The notes under the pieces are model-generated. The model did no database searches. It saw only the letters and a program-made list of their open reading frames with translations, and was not told the DNA's origin. A program made the translations under genes and the position numbers. 64,000 nucleotides of DNA from Incurvaria masculella (taxonomy: Eukaryota > Arthropoda > Insecta > Lepidoptera > Incurvariidae), in NCBI GenBank assembly GCA_946894095.1, contig OX335642.1, forward strand, positions 3,855,021 to 3,919,020, given 5' to 3'. Below, piece after piece: positions 25,503-36,849 of the stretch; positions within the stretch are counted from its first letter, which is position 1; every line of letters starts with the position of its first letter.

Positions 25503-26609
25503 GGCTAAATGTGATAAAGTATGGCGACCGAGGCGCTCCTGCCTAATTTCTTGCGCCAAATTCCCCGCGTTCGTTCTTGCGAGAATGAGTCTCTCGATTG
25601 GAAAATCGCACCCCGCTCGAAGTGATTCGGCCGCCCGAGCACGAAAGCTGTCGAAGCATGTTGCAACTATGTTCGTTATCGCGCGTTTGGCGGATGAGGA
25701 GCTAGACGGGAAAATGTGTCCCGACACTTTTCCTGTCAAAGAGACAGCTTCTCAGACAGTCCTCCCGTCAATATCGTGTTGAACTTTTAATTGTTTGGCG
25801 ATCTTTAGATCTGTATAGGTTACCCCCACCGGGTGACCCGGTGCAGTATGTAGTTTGCAGAAACTCCGCTCGGGTGAATGTCTTAAATGAAATAACGGCG
25901 TCGTGACCGATTTTGATGAGATTTTCAGACAATCTTCCGATTAGGCGAGCGGGTGATTGACTTTTATTGAAGCTATTTCGCTTACACTTGCTTCACGTCT
26001 AGCAAGTTTGGGAGGCGTGGCGTATGGGGGGGGGGGGGGGTCGAGCCTATTCTCACCCAATCTTACGTGGGGGGAGGGTCTCCCGGCAAATATCACGGTA
26101 CGTTTTTTCCGCTACAAACATTGTAAAATTTCGAGAAAACTGTGTTAAATTAAGTAATACAAGTTTAACACAAAATAGAAGCGTCCCTCGTAACTCCTTA
26201 TGTGCCGTTTGAATACATCGAACGCAGTCAAGTACAAATTAACGTTTTCACACTTAAATACGCATTTTGAAAAATCTCACGTGAGATTAGGAGGGGAGAA
26301 TGGGGACTCGCATTACATCTCACCACGGGGGAAGGGGGGGTATCGAAAAATGTCAAAAAAAACGCCTCACGTAATTAATGGACGCCCCCTGGAGTGACAT
26401 AACCACCACAAAAGTCGCTGCAGCTTCGGTGGTCCGGCAGCCGAGCTCGCGTGCCGGCAGCGTGTTTGAAGGTCGCCGTCAGAGCGAGCGTCAGAGCCTC
26501 CTGGGGGCAAGTTTAGACATCTTCGTGATGGATGGCCCGTAGGGATTGGTGAAAATTGTGACTACTTTTGTACGTGTCGCAGAAAATCTGTAACATCCCT
26601 AACTTTAAA

Positions 26610-26690
26610 TAACTGGGTTCCCATGTGGTGTGTCGGGCTAATGTTATGACAGTGGGTGTGGTATTTGCGATCCATATAAAAAAAACATAC
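26610..26690 (+). mobile_element. SINE 3'-end fragment
   Basis: 'gggttcccatgtggtgtgtc', 'gggctaatgttatgacagtg', 'ggtgtggtatttgcgatcca', then A-rich. This is the last about 70 bp of the SINE body. Confidence 0.65.
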
Positions 26691-27065
26691 AACTAATACA
26701 AGTGTCGAATTGAGTTTATTTTTGAGGTATTTCGTTTATGCCTCAGAAAAAAGATGAAAAACTCCACGTTACATGCCGCAATCATAGTCGCCGACGTATT
26801 GGAGGGTGGGAACTGTGCGTTGGAGAGTTTGGACTGTGTGGCACACGACGCACGGCCGGCTTTCCATACCGGCGATGACGCGAATAACGACCGCATGACA
26901 TTTTCTGTGGTTTTATGATTTTTTGACAGTTTGCCTCCTTTCGGGTTCACACAACTAATACAATGTTTTCGTTTTGTTGCAGGTAAGCGCCATATTGCAG
27001 GGTGACGCACGTCCGTAGTGAACTCGGCCTACTGCGCTGCCCGTGCGCGGTGAGGCGGTGCCACT

Positions 27066-27445
27066 GTTTCTTTTACAGTTACTTTTACATAAAGTTACTT
27101 TAACAGAGAGTTACTGTAACAGGGAGTTACTTTAACAGAGAGTTACTCTAACATAGAGTTACTGTAACAGAGAGTTACTTTAACAGAGAGTTACTTTAAC
27201 AGAGAGTTACTGTAACAGGGAGTTACTTTAACAGAGAGTTACTTTAACAGAGAGTTACTCTAACAGAGAGTTAATTTAACTAAGAGTTAATTTAACTGAG
27301 AGTTATTTTAACAGAGAGTTACTTTAACAGAGAGTTACTTTAGCAGATAGTTACTTTAGCAGAGAGTTACTTTAACAGAGAGTTATTTTTAATAGAGAGT
27401 TACTTTAACTGAGAGTTACTTTAACAGAGAGTTACTTTTACAGAA
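27066..27445 (+). repeat. 16-bp tandem array 'agttactttaacagag'
   Basis: About 23 imperfect copies of a 16-bp unit, with variants ending in 'aacaggg', 'aactgag' or 'agcagat'. No other feature overlaps it. Confidence 0.95.
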
Positions 27446-28309
27446 AACTACAGGCTTACACACGTAGCTTTTTGTGATTCGTATACACTAGTAGTTCGCC
27501 CCGAAGCCGTTCAGCGCCATCTAGTTTTGTTTAGAAAAACTAAGTTTTGCACCTATATATTGTTTAATTTATCTCGTATTCAACATACAATAATAAGGCC
27601 TACAATCTTTTCAAGTCGGCACTACACTCGGGCATAGTTTTAACGTACATTTTTTGCAACCCTTACAAAACCCTATCTCAGCAACCACTGGCAGATTTGG
27701 CTAATGTTCAAACTTCAAAATTATTTCTTTCGATTATACTAGAGTTATCGTCGGACAAACATACATATAAAACGCCGGACTGTTACACGAGACTCAGAGA
27801 ACTTCCGTTCGCTTCACTCACTCGTTCAATTATCGTCAACTAAGCTTCCTTTGATACATTTTAAAAGAGTAAAGTGTTCGTTCGTGTATTTTTTCGTAGC
27901 ATGAAATTTAAACTATGAATGCCTCTCTAGCGGTCGATTTATTGTAGCTACGTTACGGGGAACTCCTGTTTTTCGTTATTTCTGCCCGTCCGTCCGCATG
28001 TCACAATCTCTTAAACTCTTAATTTCGTTTGAGTGGAGACATTACACGTTGGTGCGTCCCCGACGCAGCCATCTCGGTTTTTTGCTCAGAGGTGCTCAGA
28101 AAAGCAAATTATCACACTGGCTCAATAGAAAAGTCCAGATTACTTTTGAAGACTCACGATTGAGGGAACCAGGGAAGGGACAGTTCTATCCTGGCGGCAG
28201 AGAGAGCATTACTATGATGAACTTATCGTGGCGGAGTGCCTTAGCTGGTTAGAGCTTTCGGTTTCTCCTGAAAACATACTAAAATCCGAATCCACACGCG
28301 CCCAAGCAG

Positions 28310-28565
28310 CGCGGACTGAGTGTAGAGGGAACCGCTTTTTGCGCGGCGACGCTTCCGCAGCCCCTCGCGCTTCGAGATTCGCGCCTCTCCATTCCGCTCC
28401 GATGGGCGCGTATTCAATCTCGCCGCGCCGCCACCGCGCCGCCGCCGCCGTCGTCAGCGTCATTCCGCGTGACGCGGTGACTCTTCGCGCCCGCCGCCTC
28501 CGCCGTCGCCGCCGCCGCGTCGCCCTTCGCGTTCGTCTCGATAGGGCCACCGCCGGCCTTTAGAT
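28310..28565. promoter_or_regulatory. GC-rich island with CCG/CGC runs
   Basis: Dense in CCG triplets ('cgccgccgccgtcgtc', 'cgccgtcgccgccgccgcg'), so frames open on both strands. None has a clear start with a splice border. It may be a promoter or 5' UTR of a par-1 isoform; alternatively it is a triplet-rich repeat. Confidence 0.35.
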
Positions 28566-29198
28566 TAAGGGCCAGGGGGCGCCATTCGTCGCTAAATATC
28601 AACTCACTTTTTTAAATAGTTCATGAGTCCACACTTCTTGAACATCATTTAAGAGCATCCTCATACCTAAACATTTTGGACCAATTTTAGCGATTAAAAC
28701 GAGATAGCCAGAGCCCGACGTCGCTTAGTTAGAGCAGCTCGAAATAATTCTTTCTAAATGTGACCAACCCGCATAACGTCTGAAACCGGTTTTTCTATTA
28801 TTTCGTTTAAGAAATTGGAAAAAGTTAAACAGGTTCTTCGCTAAATGGGTAGATAATGTTAAGATCTTTGAAATGGTATTAAATTAAATATTAGTTAAGT
28901 TCCTTTCATAGAGATCAGGAACTTAACGTAATCAAACCATTCGCATTGGCTAGTATAACCATCTTAAGTTTGGTAAAAATCTGGTTTTTCCCATAAATAC
29001 GTTTGAAGTACAAATTACAGTTCCGTTATTTCAATAATAATATCTTTCACAGATATTTTTAGTTTAACTCACTCCCGAACTCGAACTCACTCTTACCTGA
29101 ATGGGGCCCGGTTCATACCGAGAAGCGCAGTGGCGCCCACTTTGACGCGAATTCGAAGGACGTGTTACGGTTGGTTAAGGGCACCTAGTTCGACTTGT

Positions 29199-29310
29199 CA
29201 TCTAAATTGGCGTTTACGCCAAATTGAATAGCGCGCGCAGTGGGCGTTTAGCGAACTAACATTTGCAAGTCTGAATTTGATTTGATGACAGCTTACGTAT
29301 CGTCGCCATA
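29199..29310 (-). mobile_element. internal/terminal fragment of MITE C
   Basis: 'cttgtcatctaaattggcgt' and the reverse of 'gttagttcgcttaacgccc' plus 'aagctgtcaaatcaag' are recognisable but rearranged. It abuts the fold-back element at 29319. Confidence 0.6.
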
Positions 29311-29318
29311 AAAAAATT

Positions 29319-29582
29319 TAACAAAAAAAATAACCGACTTCAAAGAAAAAGCACTAAAAAGTAAAAAATAATTTTCATTTTTGTAGTTACGATTTCTGTT
29401 ATTTTTTGAGTCGGCGTCAGCCGGGCACGCGCTGCGCCAATCAAGAGAACCTAACCTAACCTAACCTAACCTAACCTTGGCTGACACCGACTCAAAAAAT
29501 AACAGAAATCGTAACTACAAAAATGAAAATTATTTTTTACTTTTTAGTGATTTTTCTTGGAATTCGGTTATTTTTTTTGTTA
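29319..29582. mobile_element. fold-back element with 104-bp arms around telomere-like repeats
   Basis: Left arm 29319-29422 and right arm 29479-29582 are inverted copies with only a few mismatches (for example 'gtcggcgtcagcc' against 'ggctgacaccgac'). The 56-bp loop contains an AACCT array. The outer arm sequence, 'ataaccgacttcaaag', resembles the dispersed fragment at 15428. Confidence 0.92.
29449..29477 (+). repeat. interstitial telomere-type repeat (AACCT)n
   Basis: Five and a half copies of AACCT, that is TTAGG on the other strand, the canonical insect telomere motif. Too short and too internal to be a chromosome end; it forms the loop of the fold-back. Confidence 0.95.
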
Positions 29583-29659
29583 TTTTTTTTTATTTGTTTA
29601 TTTTTAGTGAATCTGAAGTACACTTACTAATTTGTACACGTGCTTTCCAAAAAATTTCC

Positions 29660-29702
29660 AAAAAGGGTTCCGTTTTCACCCTTTGGGTACGGAACCCTAA
29701 AA
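29660..29702 (+). mobile_element. 3' terminal hairpin of the 'ccggccaag' repeat
   Basis: Only 'agggttccgttttcaccctt' followed by 'tgggtacggaaccctaaaaa' is present: the terminal hairpin without the rest. Confidence 0.7.
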
Positions 29703-29814
29703 AGTTTCTTATTCTGTGCTTATAGTTTAGCCGCGTCCTTGACCTCCCGGCCCCAGGGCGATCGCAAACATACAGCTGCTATGCAAATGTAAGTAACGTA
29801 ACGTATAGGGTGGC

Positions 29815-29960
29815 GGCGATATGAGGGCGGCGGGGCGGCGATTGTGGGTCATCCGATGTGCAGGCGACGAGGCGTGACGCCCGATATAGCCGCGGCATGG
29901 GCCGACGACGGAGCCACCGCGGGGCGGAGTGGGGCAGGGACCAGGGGCTCTAGCACCGGG
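29815..29960. promoter_or_regulatory. GC-rich patch in intron 1
   Basis: 'gggcggcggggcggcgattg' and 'ccaccgcggggcggagtggg' mark a CpG-rich patch with no usable exon. A candidate regulatory island, function unknown. Confidence 0.25.
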
Positions 29961-29964
29961 GGTT

Positions 29965-30100
29965 GCCATTTTAAATTAACTCGCCGGGGGATCAAACAAA
30001 TGAGTGACTGATTAAAACTGCGTTGAGTTGCATTTCGTACTACGCTAACTGTCAAACGACGTGGTAATCGACCAAGTGAACTGAAAATTACCAATAAGCA
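29965..30100 (-). mobile_element. fragment of element D
   Basis: 'ttgccattttaaattaactc', 'gagttgcatttcgtactacg' and 'ctgtcaaacgacg' recur at 35255-35465, 35830-35990 and 37325-37430. It is part of the inverted-repeat cluster family. Confidence 0.6.
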
Positions 30101-31411
30101 TTGTGCAATGTTTACAATGTTAACCCAACAGGGACTTGCGTTTAGGGTCCGCGCACACCAAGACGCGATCCAATGCGAGGCGCAATTTTATAAACAGCAA
30201 TTGGATGTTAGGGCGACTTGAGTTGGCGACAAGACGCATCCTTCCGCTTCGCGTCTCGGTCTATAGGCCTGAGTCATCAGTGTCACAAGGCAATTCTAAC
30301 TCAAGTACACAAAGTTAGTATTATTTTCGGTCGCTACAAAAACTTTACACCTAGAAAGAGAGGCCTATAGCAGTTTATTTTTTATTTTTATTGTGATGTC
30401 CAAGATTAAATACATTAAGTAAAAACGTTTTGTTGTGTGTTTGTATCCAGATGTTTTTAATCAGGTTGATAACGGATTATCCGGTACTCTTCTACCGGTA
30501 GCATTCTTTGTCATATAGCAGTATGTTTGAATGAGTATCAAGACGTCCCTTGTTAGCGATTTTATGGCATTCCTCCTAAACAGTAGATGTTTCTGTTATT
30601 ATTTGTGACATACCAAAGTGCATCCACTTTGGATTGAAATCGCTGCATGCTGGCTATCTTAATGTTTGCCTCCAGGACCGTGGCTCCGTAGCTACACCAC
30701 TGTGTCGCAGCGGACAGGGCGCTCCCTTCGTCCCGCGGGAACTCTCGGCTGGTACCCTCAGTCCGCCGCGATCATTCGACTGACCGCCGGGCACCAACTC
30801 TCGGCGTGCTCCCCTGTGCCCTTTGCCTCCCGCTGACTCGATCGCCTGCGTATTAGCGACTGATATCAGGTCTTATCCCCAGGGAAATAGCTCATCAAAT
30901 GTTTACTCTCCCTTGTTGAATCTCTGACGCTATTTCGTGATGATGCAGAACTGAAAACCTGCATAAGATACTAAATAAAGTATGATTGGGAAACGCGTGT
31001 AAGTTGCTACAGTTTACCTCATGGTAGGTATTAGCGTACAAATAATCTCGAAACATTTTTTAGACTTTTGGCAAATCTTTATTCATTATATCAAACACAG
31101 GATGCACCCAATGCAAAAGACCTTTGATAAGTGACTGCACACCTAATGTTTATTATTTAATGCATTGTATTTATTTTCCAAAATATTTTTTAATTATTTA
31201 ATATGAACTTTATAAAGTAAGCACCTTCAACGCGCGCAGCGTATACACAGTCGGCTGCGTTTGTCCCACAGAAATCGGAATATACTATTCTGATTTCTGT
31301 GGTTTGTCCTAATAGTAAAGTTGACTCGTTCGATCGTGTACCTTTACGTGCGACGCTATATTACATTTCTCAAAGTGTCGACAGACGCTCACTTTCGGTG
31401 ACGTTTGTCGC

Positions 31412-31572
31412 GCCGAGTGCACGAAAGGACAAAAAATCAAAATCAACGTCAACGTACGATCAAACGCGTCACTTTGTGTGGACAATATGGAAGGAACTCT
31501 ATGCGGATCACCACTAATAATGACGTGTTTGAACATTGATTAACGCGGCCGTCTCTTCGTGCAACCGGGGCT
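31412..31572 (+). mobile_element. HP160 fold-back MITE
   Basis: 'gccgagtgcacgaaaggaca' to 'cttcgtgcaaccggggct', with a small change near the centre ('ccactaataatgacg'). Confidence 0.85.
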
Positions 31573-31828
31573 TGCAAACTTTACGTTTTGGCGTCATCTC
31601 GCATCGGTCAAAGCGTCTACACTGTCGGCGAGTTTTGTCCGAGTCGCATGACCCAAAAACTTCGGTGCCATATTACATCGAGCACAGCGTCCACACTATC
31701 CGCGAAGTTAGTCAAAACGGTAAACCTGATTTGGAATATGGTGTAGCGTCGCCCCGAACCGAAGTTTGCTCTCTCGGAGAGAACAATACCTGCCACTACT
31801 CAGAGTATTGTAGCGTCTCGTTCTGCAG

Positions 31829-32187
31829 CTCTGAGTGGGCAGTCTGAGTTCTCACCGAAATTGGCGTTTACGGCAAACCGATCGACTGGCGTTTTCTCCA
31901 AACTCCATACAAGTTTTTACTAGATATTCTGTGGTTTTACTTCTTCAAGCTGTCAAAGTCAAACGCGGACTTCCGATTTGTATGAAAACGCGGAGTGGAC
32001 GCAAACGGCAACGTCGACGTATTTACGGCAACGTTGAGTAAGCTGTCAAATCAAGCTCGGACTCGCAAATGTTAGTTCGCTTAACGCCCGCTGCGCGCGC
32101 TCTTCAATTTCTCCATACATTTGAAAACGCCAGTCGATCGGTTTGCCGTAACGCCAATTTAGGTGACAACTTAGACTACCGGCTCTG
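31829..32187. mobile_element. MITE family C, near-identical copy
   Basis: 'ctctgagtgggcagtctgag' to 'tagactaccggctctgg'. The left end matches 23742 and the internal 'gacgtatttac' segment matches 25037, so it combines features of both. Confidence 0.9.
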
Positions 32188-32802
32188 GTGAGGGTACTCT
32201 GGGGTAGTGTATATATATTCTTGGCTCTGGGTGCATAGAGACGGACTGATTGCGTCGCAGTGAAATAAATCTCGACACGTGCGGGTCGGAATTTGTTCTT
32301 CGTTCCGAGTTCTCTTTGCGTTTCTGTGCTTAAGTGGGTAGAGTAATGTCTAGGTCTCAGTCGTTAAACAATACTGACAAATATTCCCTAGATTCACGCT
32401 CAATGGATTTTCCTAATATTATAACTTTTGGAGCAAATAAACTTCCCTACGGGTTTTTTTGGCATGTACCGTTCCATTTATCTAATCGATTCCTTGTTTA
32501 TTTTGCTTGTAATAGCGATATGCAAGGCAGTCACAACCAAAATGCGTAAGTTGCTCTGTTACAATAATTGAGAGAATAATCTGTGTTGAGAATCCTGAAA
32601 ATTATCAGGTAATGTTCCGGGAACCGATAGCGGATAATTGAGTCTTCGATAATTCACCATAAAAAGAAACCTGTATTTCATCTGCTGTCGAGACGTCAAG
32701 ACAATTCGTGCGATTGAGTCAGCGAGCACGGAATGACGGGAGTAGTGATGGAAGGTCATTCGTACGGCGACAACGACGTTAAACAACCAACGACGAGTTA
32801 GT

Positions 32803-32925
32803 TAGTTCGCTTACGAATTCAGGGCGCGCAAAATAGAACGTTCGTTGCACTAATTAGCATCCTGTGAAGTTCTAGGTGCCGTTTTGCAACTCGTGAACAT
32901 CAGTAGTGAGCGAATTCGTAAGCAA
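32803..32925. mobile_element. short MITE, family E
   Basis: 'gttcgcttacgaattcaggg' at the left and 'gagcgaattcgtaagc' at the right are inverted. The inner 'cgttcgttgcactaa' is shared with the ends of the 35122-36047 element and with 50986-51060. Confidence 0.75.
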
Positions 32926-33039
32926 CTCACCCGCCGGCGCTCCAGTTGTTGTATGTGAAAGTCTTTACGCCGCGCCGCCCCGATACAAGCGAGTTTCGGT
33001 TTCCACTCCCGTCTATCCATGCTCGCTGGATTAAGTGCA

Positions 33040-33150
33040 GTAACGCGGCTAACTTAATAAGGCTGTCAGCGAAACCCCTCGGGGGTGCGTCGGCGCGAGG
33101 CGCGGCGGGGCGGGGAGGGGAGAGGTTTCAGGGGAGCGGAAACGCGACAC
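33040..33150. promoter_or_regulatory. GC-rich patch
   Basis: 'gcgcggcggggcggggaggg' lies in sequence otherwise close to balanced. No exon border fits. A candidate regulatory island. Confidence 0.2.
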
Positions 33151-34429
33151 CGTCATTAGCAGTTTAGCCAAGTCGGACAATATTGGCGCGGGCGAGCCTT
33201 CCTGAGCGCTGATAGGCTTACGGCTACGGTCGTTAACGTCTGCCAAACGATATCTACTCTCTGGTTTATGGGAAATGTGATATGGACATTGAATGATGAG
33301 TGAGTGCTGGCAACCCTGTGAACGGCGCGGTGAACTCGGTGATGAAGATGGCGATTACGCCTACAGGTAGGATGTCTATAAGTAAAGGTGTGCTGGCTCC
33401 CGCACATGTGTATGGAAGAGAGAATGAGTATGGCAGAAAAGTCACGAATTAATGTTGTGCTACTGCGTTCCCTAATAAAAGTTTGCTGTGTAGGTTAGGT
33501 AATGAGTTAGGGAGCGGTGTTAACTGAAAAAGAGGTGTTTTTCAAATGCAGAGCAATATGATTGACGAAAGAATGACGAAACAGATTGGGAGTCCAAGTT
33601 GATCGAACAGAGTCTCGAGATAACAAATGTTAAAATATGACAAATCTGAGTGCTGTGTACAGTCTATGGATGATGAATAAACAGTAAACAAGCCGTAGTC
33701 CACGAGTCGTTACCTTGCTTCATTTATTATAGTGTACCAACTAGTTTAAAGCCTTTGGTGACTTGTTTTTCTGATTATCTAAATGTTGTTTATTTCGTTC
33801 GCATGTAATTATCCTAATTAGTTTATTTATATATTCACCCAGGAATTAGATAAGGGAGATGTTTTGTTTGAAAATCTCATTAGATACTGATAAGAATCAT
33901 AACTTAGTATTTACCCATCGTAATGTGGAGACTTTGCTATTTGCAATGCGTTCGTTCAGTGCAAGATCGTCAGCGGGAAAGTTAAGTCGCGGACAATTTC
34001 TCACAGTAGACAATGTGAAGGCGTCCTTATCTCTTCCTCAACCCCATTGTGTGGCTGTGCCAATGTTTTCAAGAGTCTTTACCTGCATTTAAATTCTGTA
34101 TTTATTGTAGGATCAGTTCCTTCGTAGAAGAACTCTAAATTGGCTTTGGTGTGGTCCATCGTGTTTAATATTATTGTGGTAACTGTGGTGATGGCTTAGT
34201 GATTTGTGGTGACTTGAGGTTCCAAGAAAACCGACAATGCTGTCCGCGTGAACTGTCAGTGAAGTGAATAGTTTATTGGCAACATTGATCCGTTGCGAAT
34301 GGCGTTAAAGCAACTGTGCTAAGATTGAGAAAACTGCTACTGAGGAGATTTGAGGTGGCGGTAAAGTGAAATCAGAATCGGTGTTGCCAATAACGGAATC
34401 GTGCATGAATAGCCTGCAAGCAGCAAACT

Positions 34430-34800
34430 GATTAGCTTGAACATTATATTGAGATTTGTAGTGTGTCTATATTTTGCTAAAAGTAGTCGGGTCCGTGATT
34501 GCTGAACTGTCTTAAGAGTGTAATGTCGTGAAGTAGTGTAGAGGGCAACAACTGACTAGTTTGAGGTCTCTGTTTAGACTTACAGTGTCAATATTTTGCT
34601 GCTCACCGTCGGGTCTGCGATTAGTAAAGTGCCGTAAGGAGTGTAATGTTTTGAAGGAGTGTAAAGGGCAACAACTGATCAGCTTGAGGACTCTATTGAG
34701 ACGTATAGTGTCTATATTTTGCTAATTCTCGAATTGATTGTTGAAGTGCCAAAATAATATATTGTCGTGAAGGGGTAGAGTGTGATCATCAGCTTGAGAC
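34430..34800 (+). repeat. three degenerate 122-bp tandem repeats before candidate exon 1b
   Basis: 'gtctatattttgct'-type landmarks sit at 34465, 34587 and 34710, followed each time by 'gagtgtaatgt..tgaag' and 'gggcaacaactga'. The period is 122-123 bp. They lie just upstream of the alternative first exon candidate and may be in its promoter or 5' UTR. Confidence 0.75.
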
Positions 34801-34910
34801 CGATAGTTTCGAAAGCCGTCGTGTCGGTAGGTGGCGTTGCGCCCAAGTGTGTACCGCCGCGAAGGGATTAAAGGGAGCGAAGGGCGAGGGTCGAGATAAA
34901 CCCGCGGACG

Positions 34911-35012
34911 ATGCGGCACCGCAGCGCGCGGCTCGGCGTGCTGGCGCCCCTGTTCCTGTCGAAGCTGTGGCGGCGGCGGCGCCGCGCGAAGCAACTCGAC
35001 AAACTGCACGGG
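34911..35012 (+). CDS. par-1: candidate alternative first exon of par-1 (34 codons)
   Basis: ATG 34911 opens a 34-codon frame that ends exactly at a donor-like CACGGG|GTACGC in phase 0, the phase needed to join the exon at 39851. The peptide begins MRHRSARLGVLAPLFLSKLW and continues with five arginines, giving a short hydrophobic stretch between basic clusters. The surroundings are GC-rich, and the 700 bp upstream have a UTR-like composition with a degenerate 122-bp repeat. This would give a much shorter PAR-1 N-terminus than the exon at 1861. There is no transcript evidence, and the donor is non-optimal after position +4. An overlapping frame from 34847 reads through and is less likely. Confidence 0.4.
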
Positions 35013-35121
35013 GTACGCTCTCATTGTCCGGCGACGATACACCCCTCTTGACGGAATGTTGTCGATGAGCAGAAGGCGAGATACGATGAGGTTTGGTTTC
35101 ACGGGCACCCAAATCGTGAAG

Positions 35122-36047
35122 TTCGTAAGTTCGCTTACGAATTCGGGACGCGCAACATGGAATGTACGCTGCACTAAATGGCGTTCTGTGCAGGTCTTAC
35201 GTGTCGTTGGAAATCGAGAACATCAGGAGGCCATCATCGTAAATAGACCCCCCCGGATGAACCGGCAAGTGAGTTATTAAATGTGACGTTTAGCTGCATT
35301 TCGTACCATGCCGACTTTAAATGTAAGCTTACTTGGCCGAATAAAACGTCGTTTGACAGTTAGCATGGTAAATAATGCAACTAAACATCAGATTAAATCA
35401 CTCTCTTGCCTGTTCACCTGCTATTCACCCGGCGAGATAATTAACTGTGGTAACCCCACAGTTGTCCGTGTATTATCACTAAAACGTGGCTACGCTGCCG
35501 CTACACGATGAGTATTTGACGCGGCTCCCGTCCTTCCTTGCTCCCTGACTTCCGGGTATGCGACGAGGGCGGTCAGGTTTTTCTAAAGCTAGCCGAGGGC
35601 ATTCGGTCGCGGGGGTGGCGGATCGGGTCGCCGCTGCGTACATTATTGAAGAGAGATTACTTACGTGTTCGCGATCTATTTCTGTCCGCCGAATCCGATC
35701 GATACGGCGGACTGACCGGCCCCACTGGCACACGCCCGTTACCTCTGTTTCCTCCGCAACCGTCGGGTGTACGCAACGACTGGAGGTAACTACGCGGTAA
35801 TTAATTCGCCGAGAGAGCAGGCATGTAAGTGATTTAATCTGACGTTTAGTTGCATTTTGTACCATGATTACTGGTGAATTTTAGATCACTTGGCTAAATA
35901 ACGCGTCGTTTGACAGCATGGTACGAAATGCCTGTTGACTGAAATTTGCCTGTTCAACCGGCGAGTTAATTTACAATGGTAACCCCCTCAGGGCGCCGTT
36001 TAGTGCAACGAACATTCGCTGTTGCGCGTCCCGAATTCGTAAGCGAA
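35122..36047. mobile_element. nested inverted-repeat element cluster (families D/E)
   Basis: Outer ends 'gttcgcttacgaattcggga'...'gcactaaatggcg' and 'cgccgtttagtgcaacgaac'...'gaattcgtaagcgaa' are inverted over about 55 bp. Inside are two further inverted units (about 35255-35465 and 35815-35990) with 'gacgtttagctgcatttcgt', 'ggtaacccc' and 'gcctgttcacc'-type sequence. The frame at 35479-35865 (minus) lies within it and resembles no transposase I know. Confidence 0.75.
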
Positions 36048-36248
36048 AGAGGCCGCTACGCGGGTGAGTTGCGGTCGCCGCTTCGGTCCTTCCTTATTCG
36101 ATGTGTGTATGTGGCTCAGTCCCTCCCGTATTGAACGGAATTATTTATTTGTCCCTTTCGGTTCAACGGACTCTTCGCGGTTGAGGAACCCTCGAGGGTA
36201 TTATGCTGTATGGGTCTACTTTGTACTGTATGTCTTTCTTTTTTGAGC

Positions 36249-36530
36249 GGCACGTAGCTCAGGCCGCTGGGCCTCGCCTATCACACGAGAGAGAGAGAGA
36301 GAGGGCCCAGCTTTCTATTTCCGCGTTGGATAAGTGCTTTACGTCGTGAGTGCGAGTTTCTCCCTTGGATCGGAATCCTTGTAGCGATGTAAGTTCCCTT
36401 CTCTGCTAGGTGGTAGGGTCAAGCCCGCGCGGGTTGTTAACATCGCATAGGAGGAAATATAGTCTAAGCGGCATTGAGACATTGTTAGTGTTTTCCTTCC
36501 ATTTCAATGTAGCCGTCCAGTATGAGGAAG
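36249..36530 (+). mobile_element. SINE with altered tRNA-like head
   Basis: 'cggcacgtagctcaggccgc' (A-box-like), a GA dinucleotide run replacing part of the head, 'ggataagtgctttacgtcgt', 'ggtggtagggtcaagcccgc' and 'aatgtagccgtccagtatga'. The 3' end is missing. Confidence 0.75.
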
Positions 36531-36849
36531 AAAAATCTTAAAGCGTAATGTTAGTTTCAATGCTAGAAGTAGAAGCGTACCTAATCAGCATCAATAAATC
36601 AGTATTTACCGCGATAATTATTGTATCTGGTTCGTTCTACAGTCGAGCTTGGATTACGGCATGCACGTTTTAACATAACGACTGCCGACTACCCACGCCC
36701 GCTTGTCTGTTCTGTGTTGGCAAGCAATCATCACATTGCAATACATATTTGGCTTGAAAACGATTAGCACAGTGAACAGTGAATTGCAAATTGACTGTAC
36801 ATTATGTGGGATTTAATCACATTTGTTTTTGTATTGTTCCGATTCCCAA

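Noticed and set aside
25161..25739. 192-codon minus-strand frame
   Set aside because: It spans two unrelated repeats (MITE C and a SINE head), so it is accidental.
28228..28563. 111-codon plus-strand frame in GC-rich sequence
   Set aside because: CCG/CGC runs keep several frames open on both strands. It ends in a stop with no usable donor and has no protein-like features.
29449..29477. chromosome end
   Set aside because: Fewer than six repeats, with unique sequence on both sides; interstitial only.
35479..35865. 128-codon minus-strand frame as a transposase
   Set aside because: Arg/Ser-rich, crosses an inverted-repeat unit, and shows no catalytic motif of a known transposase.
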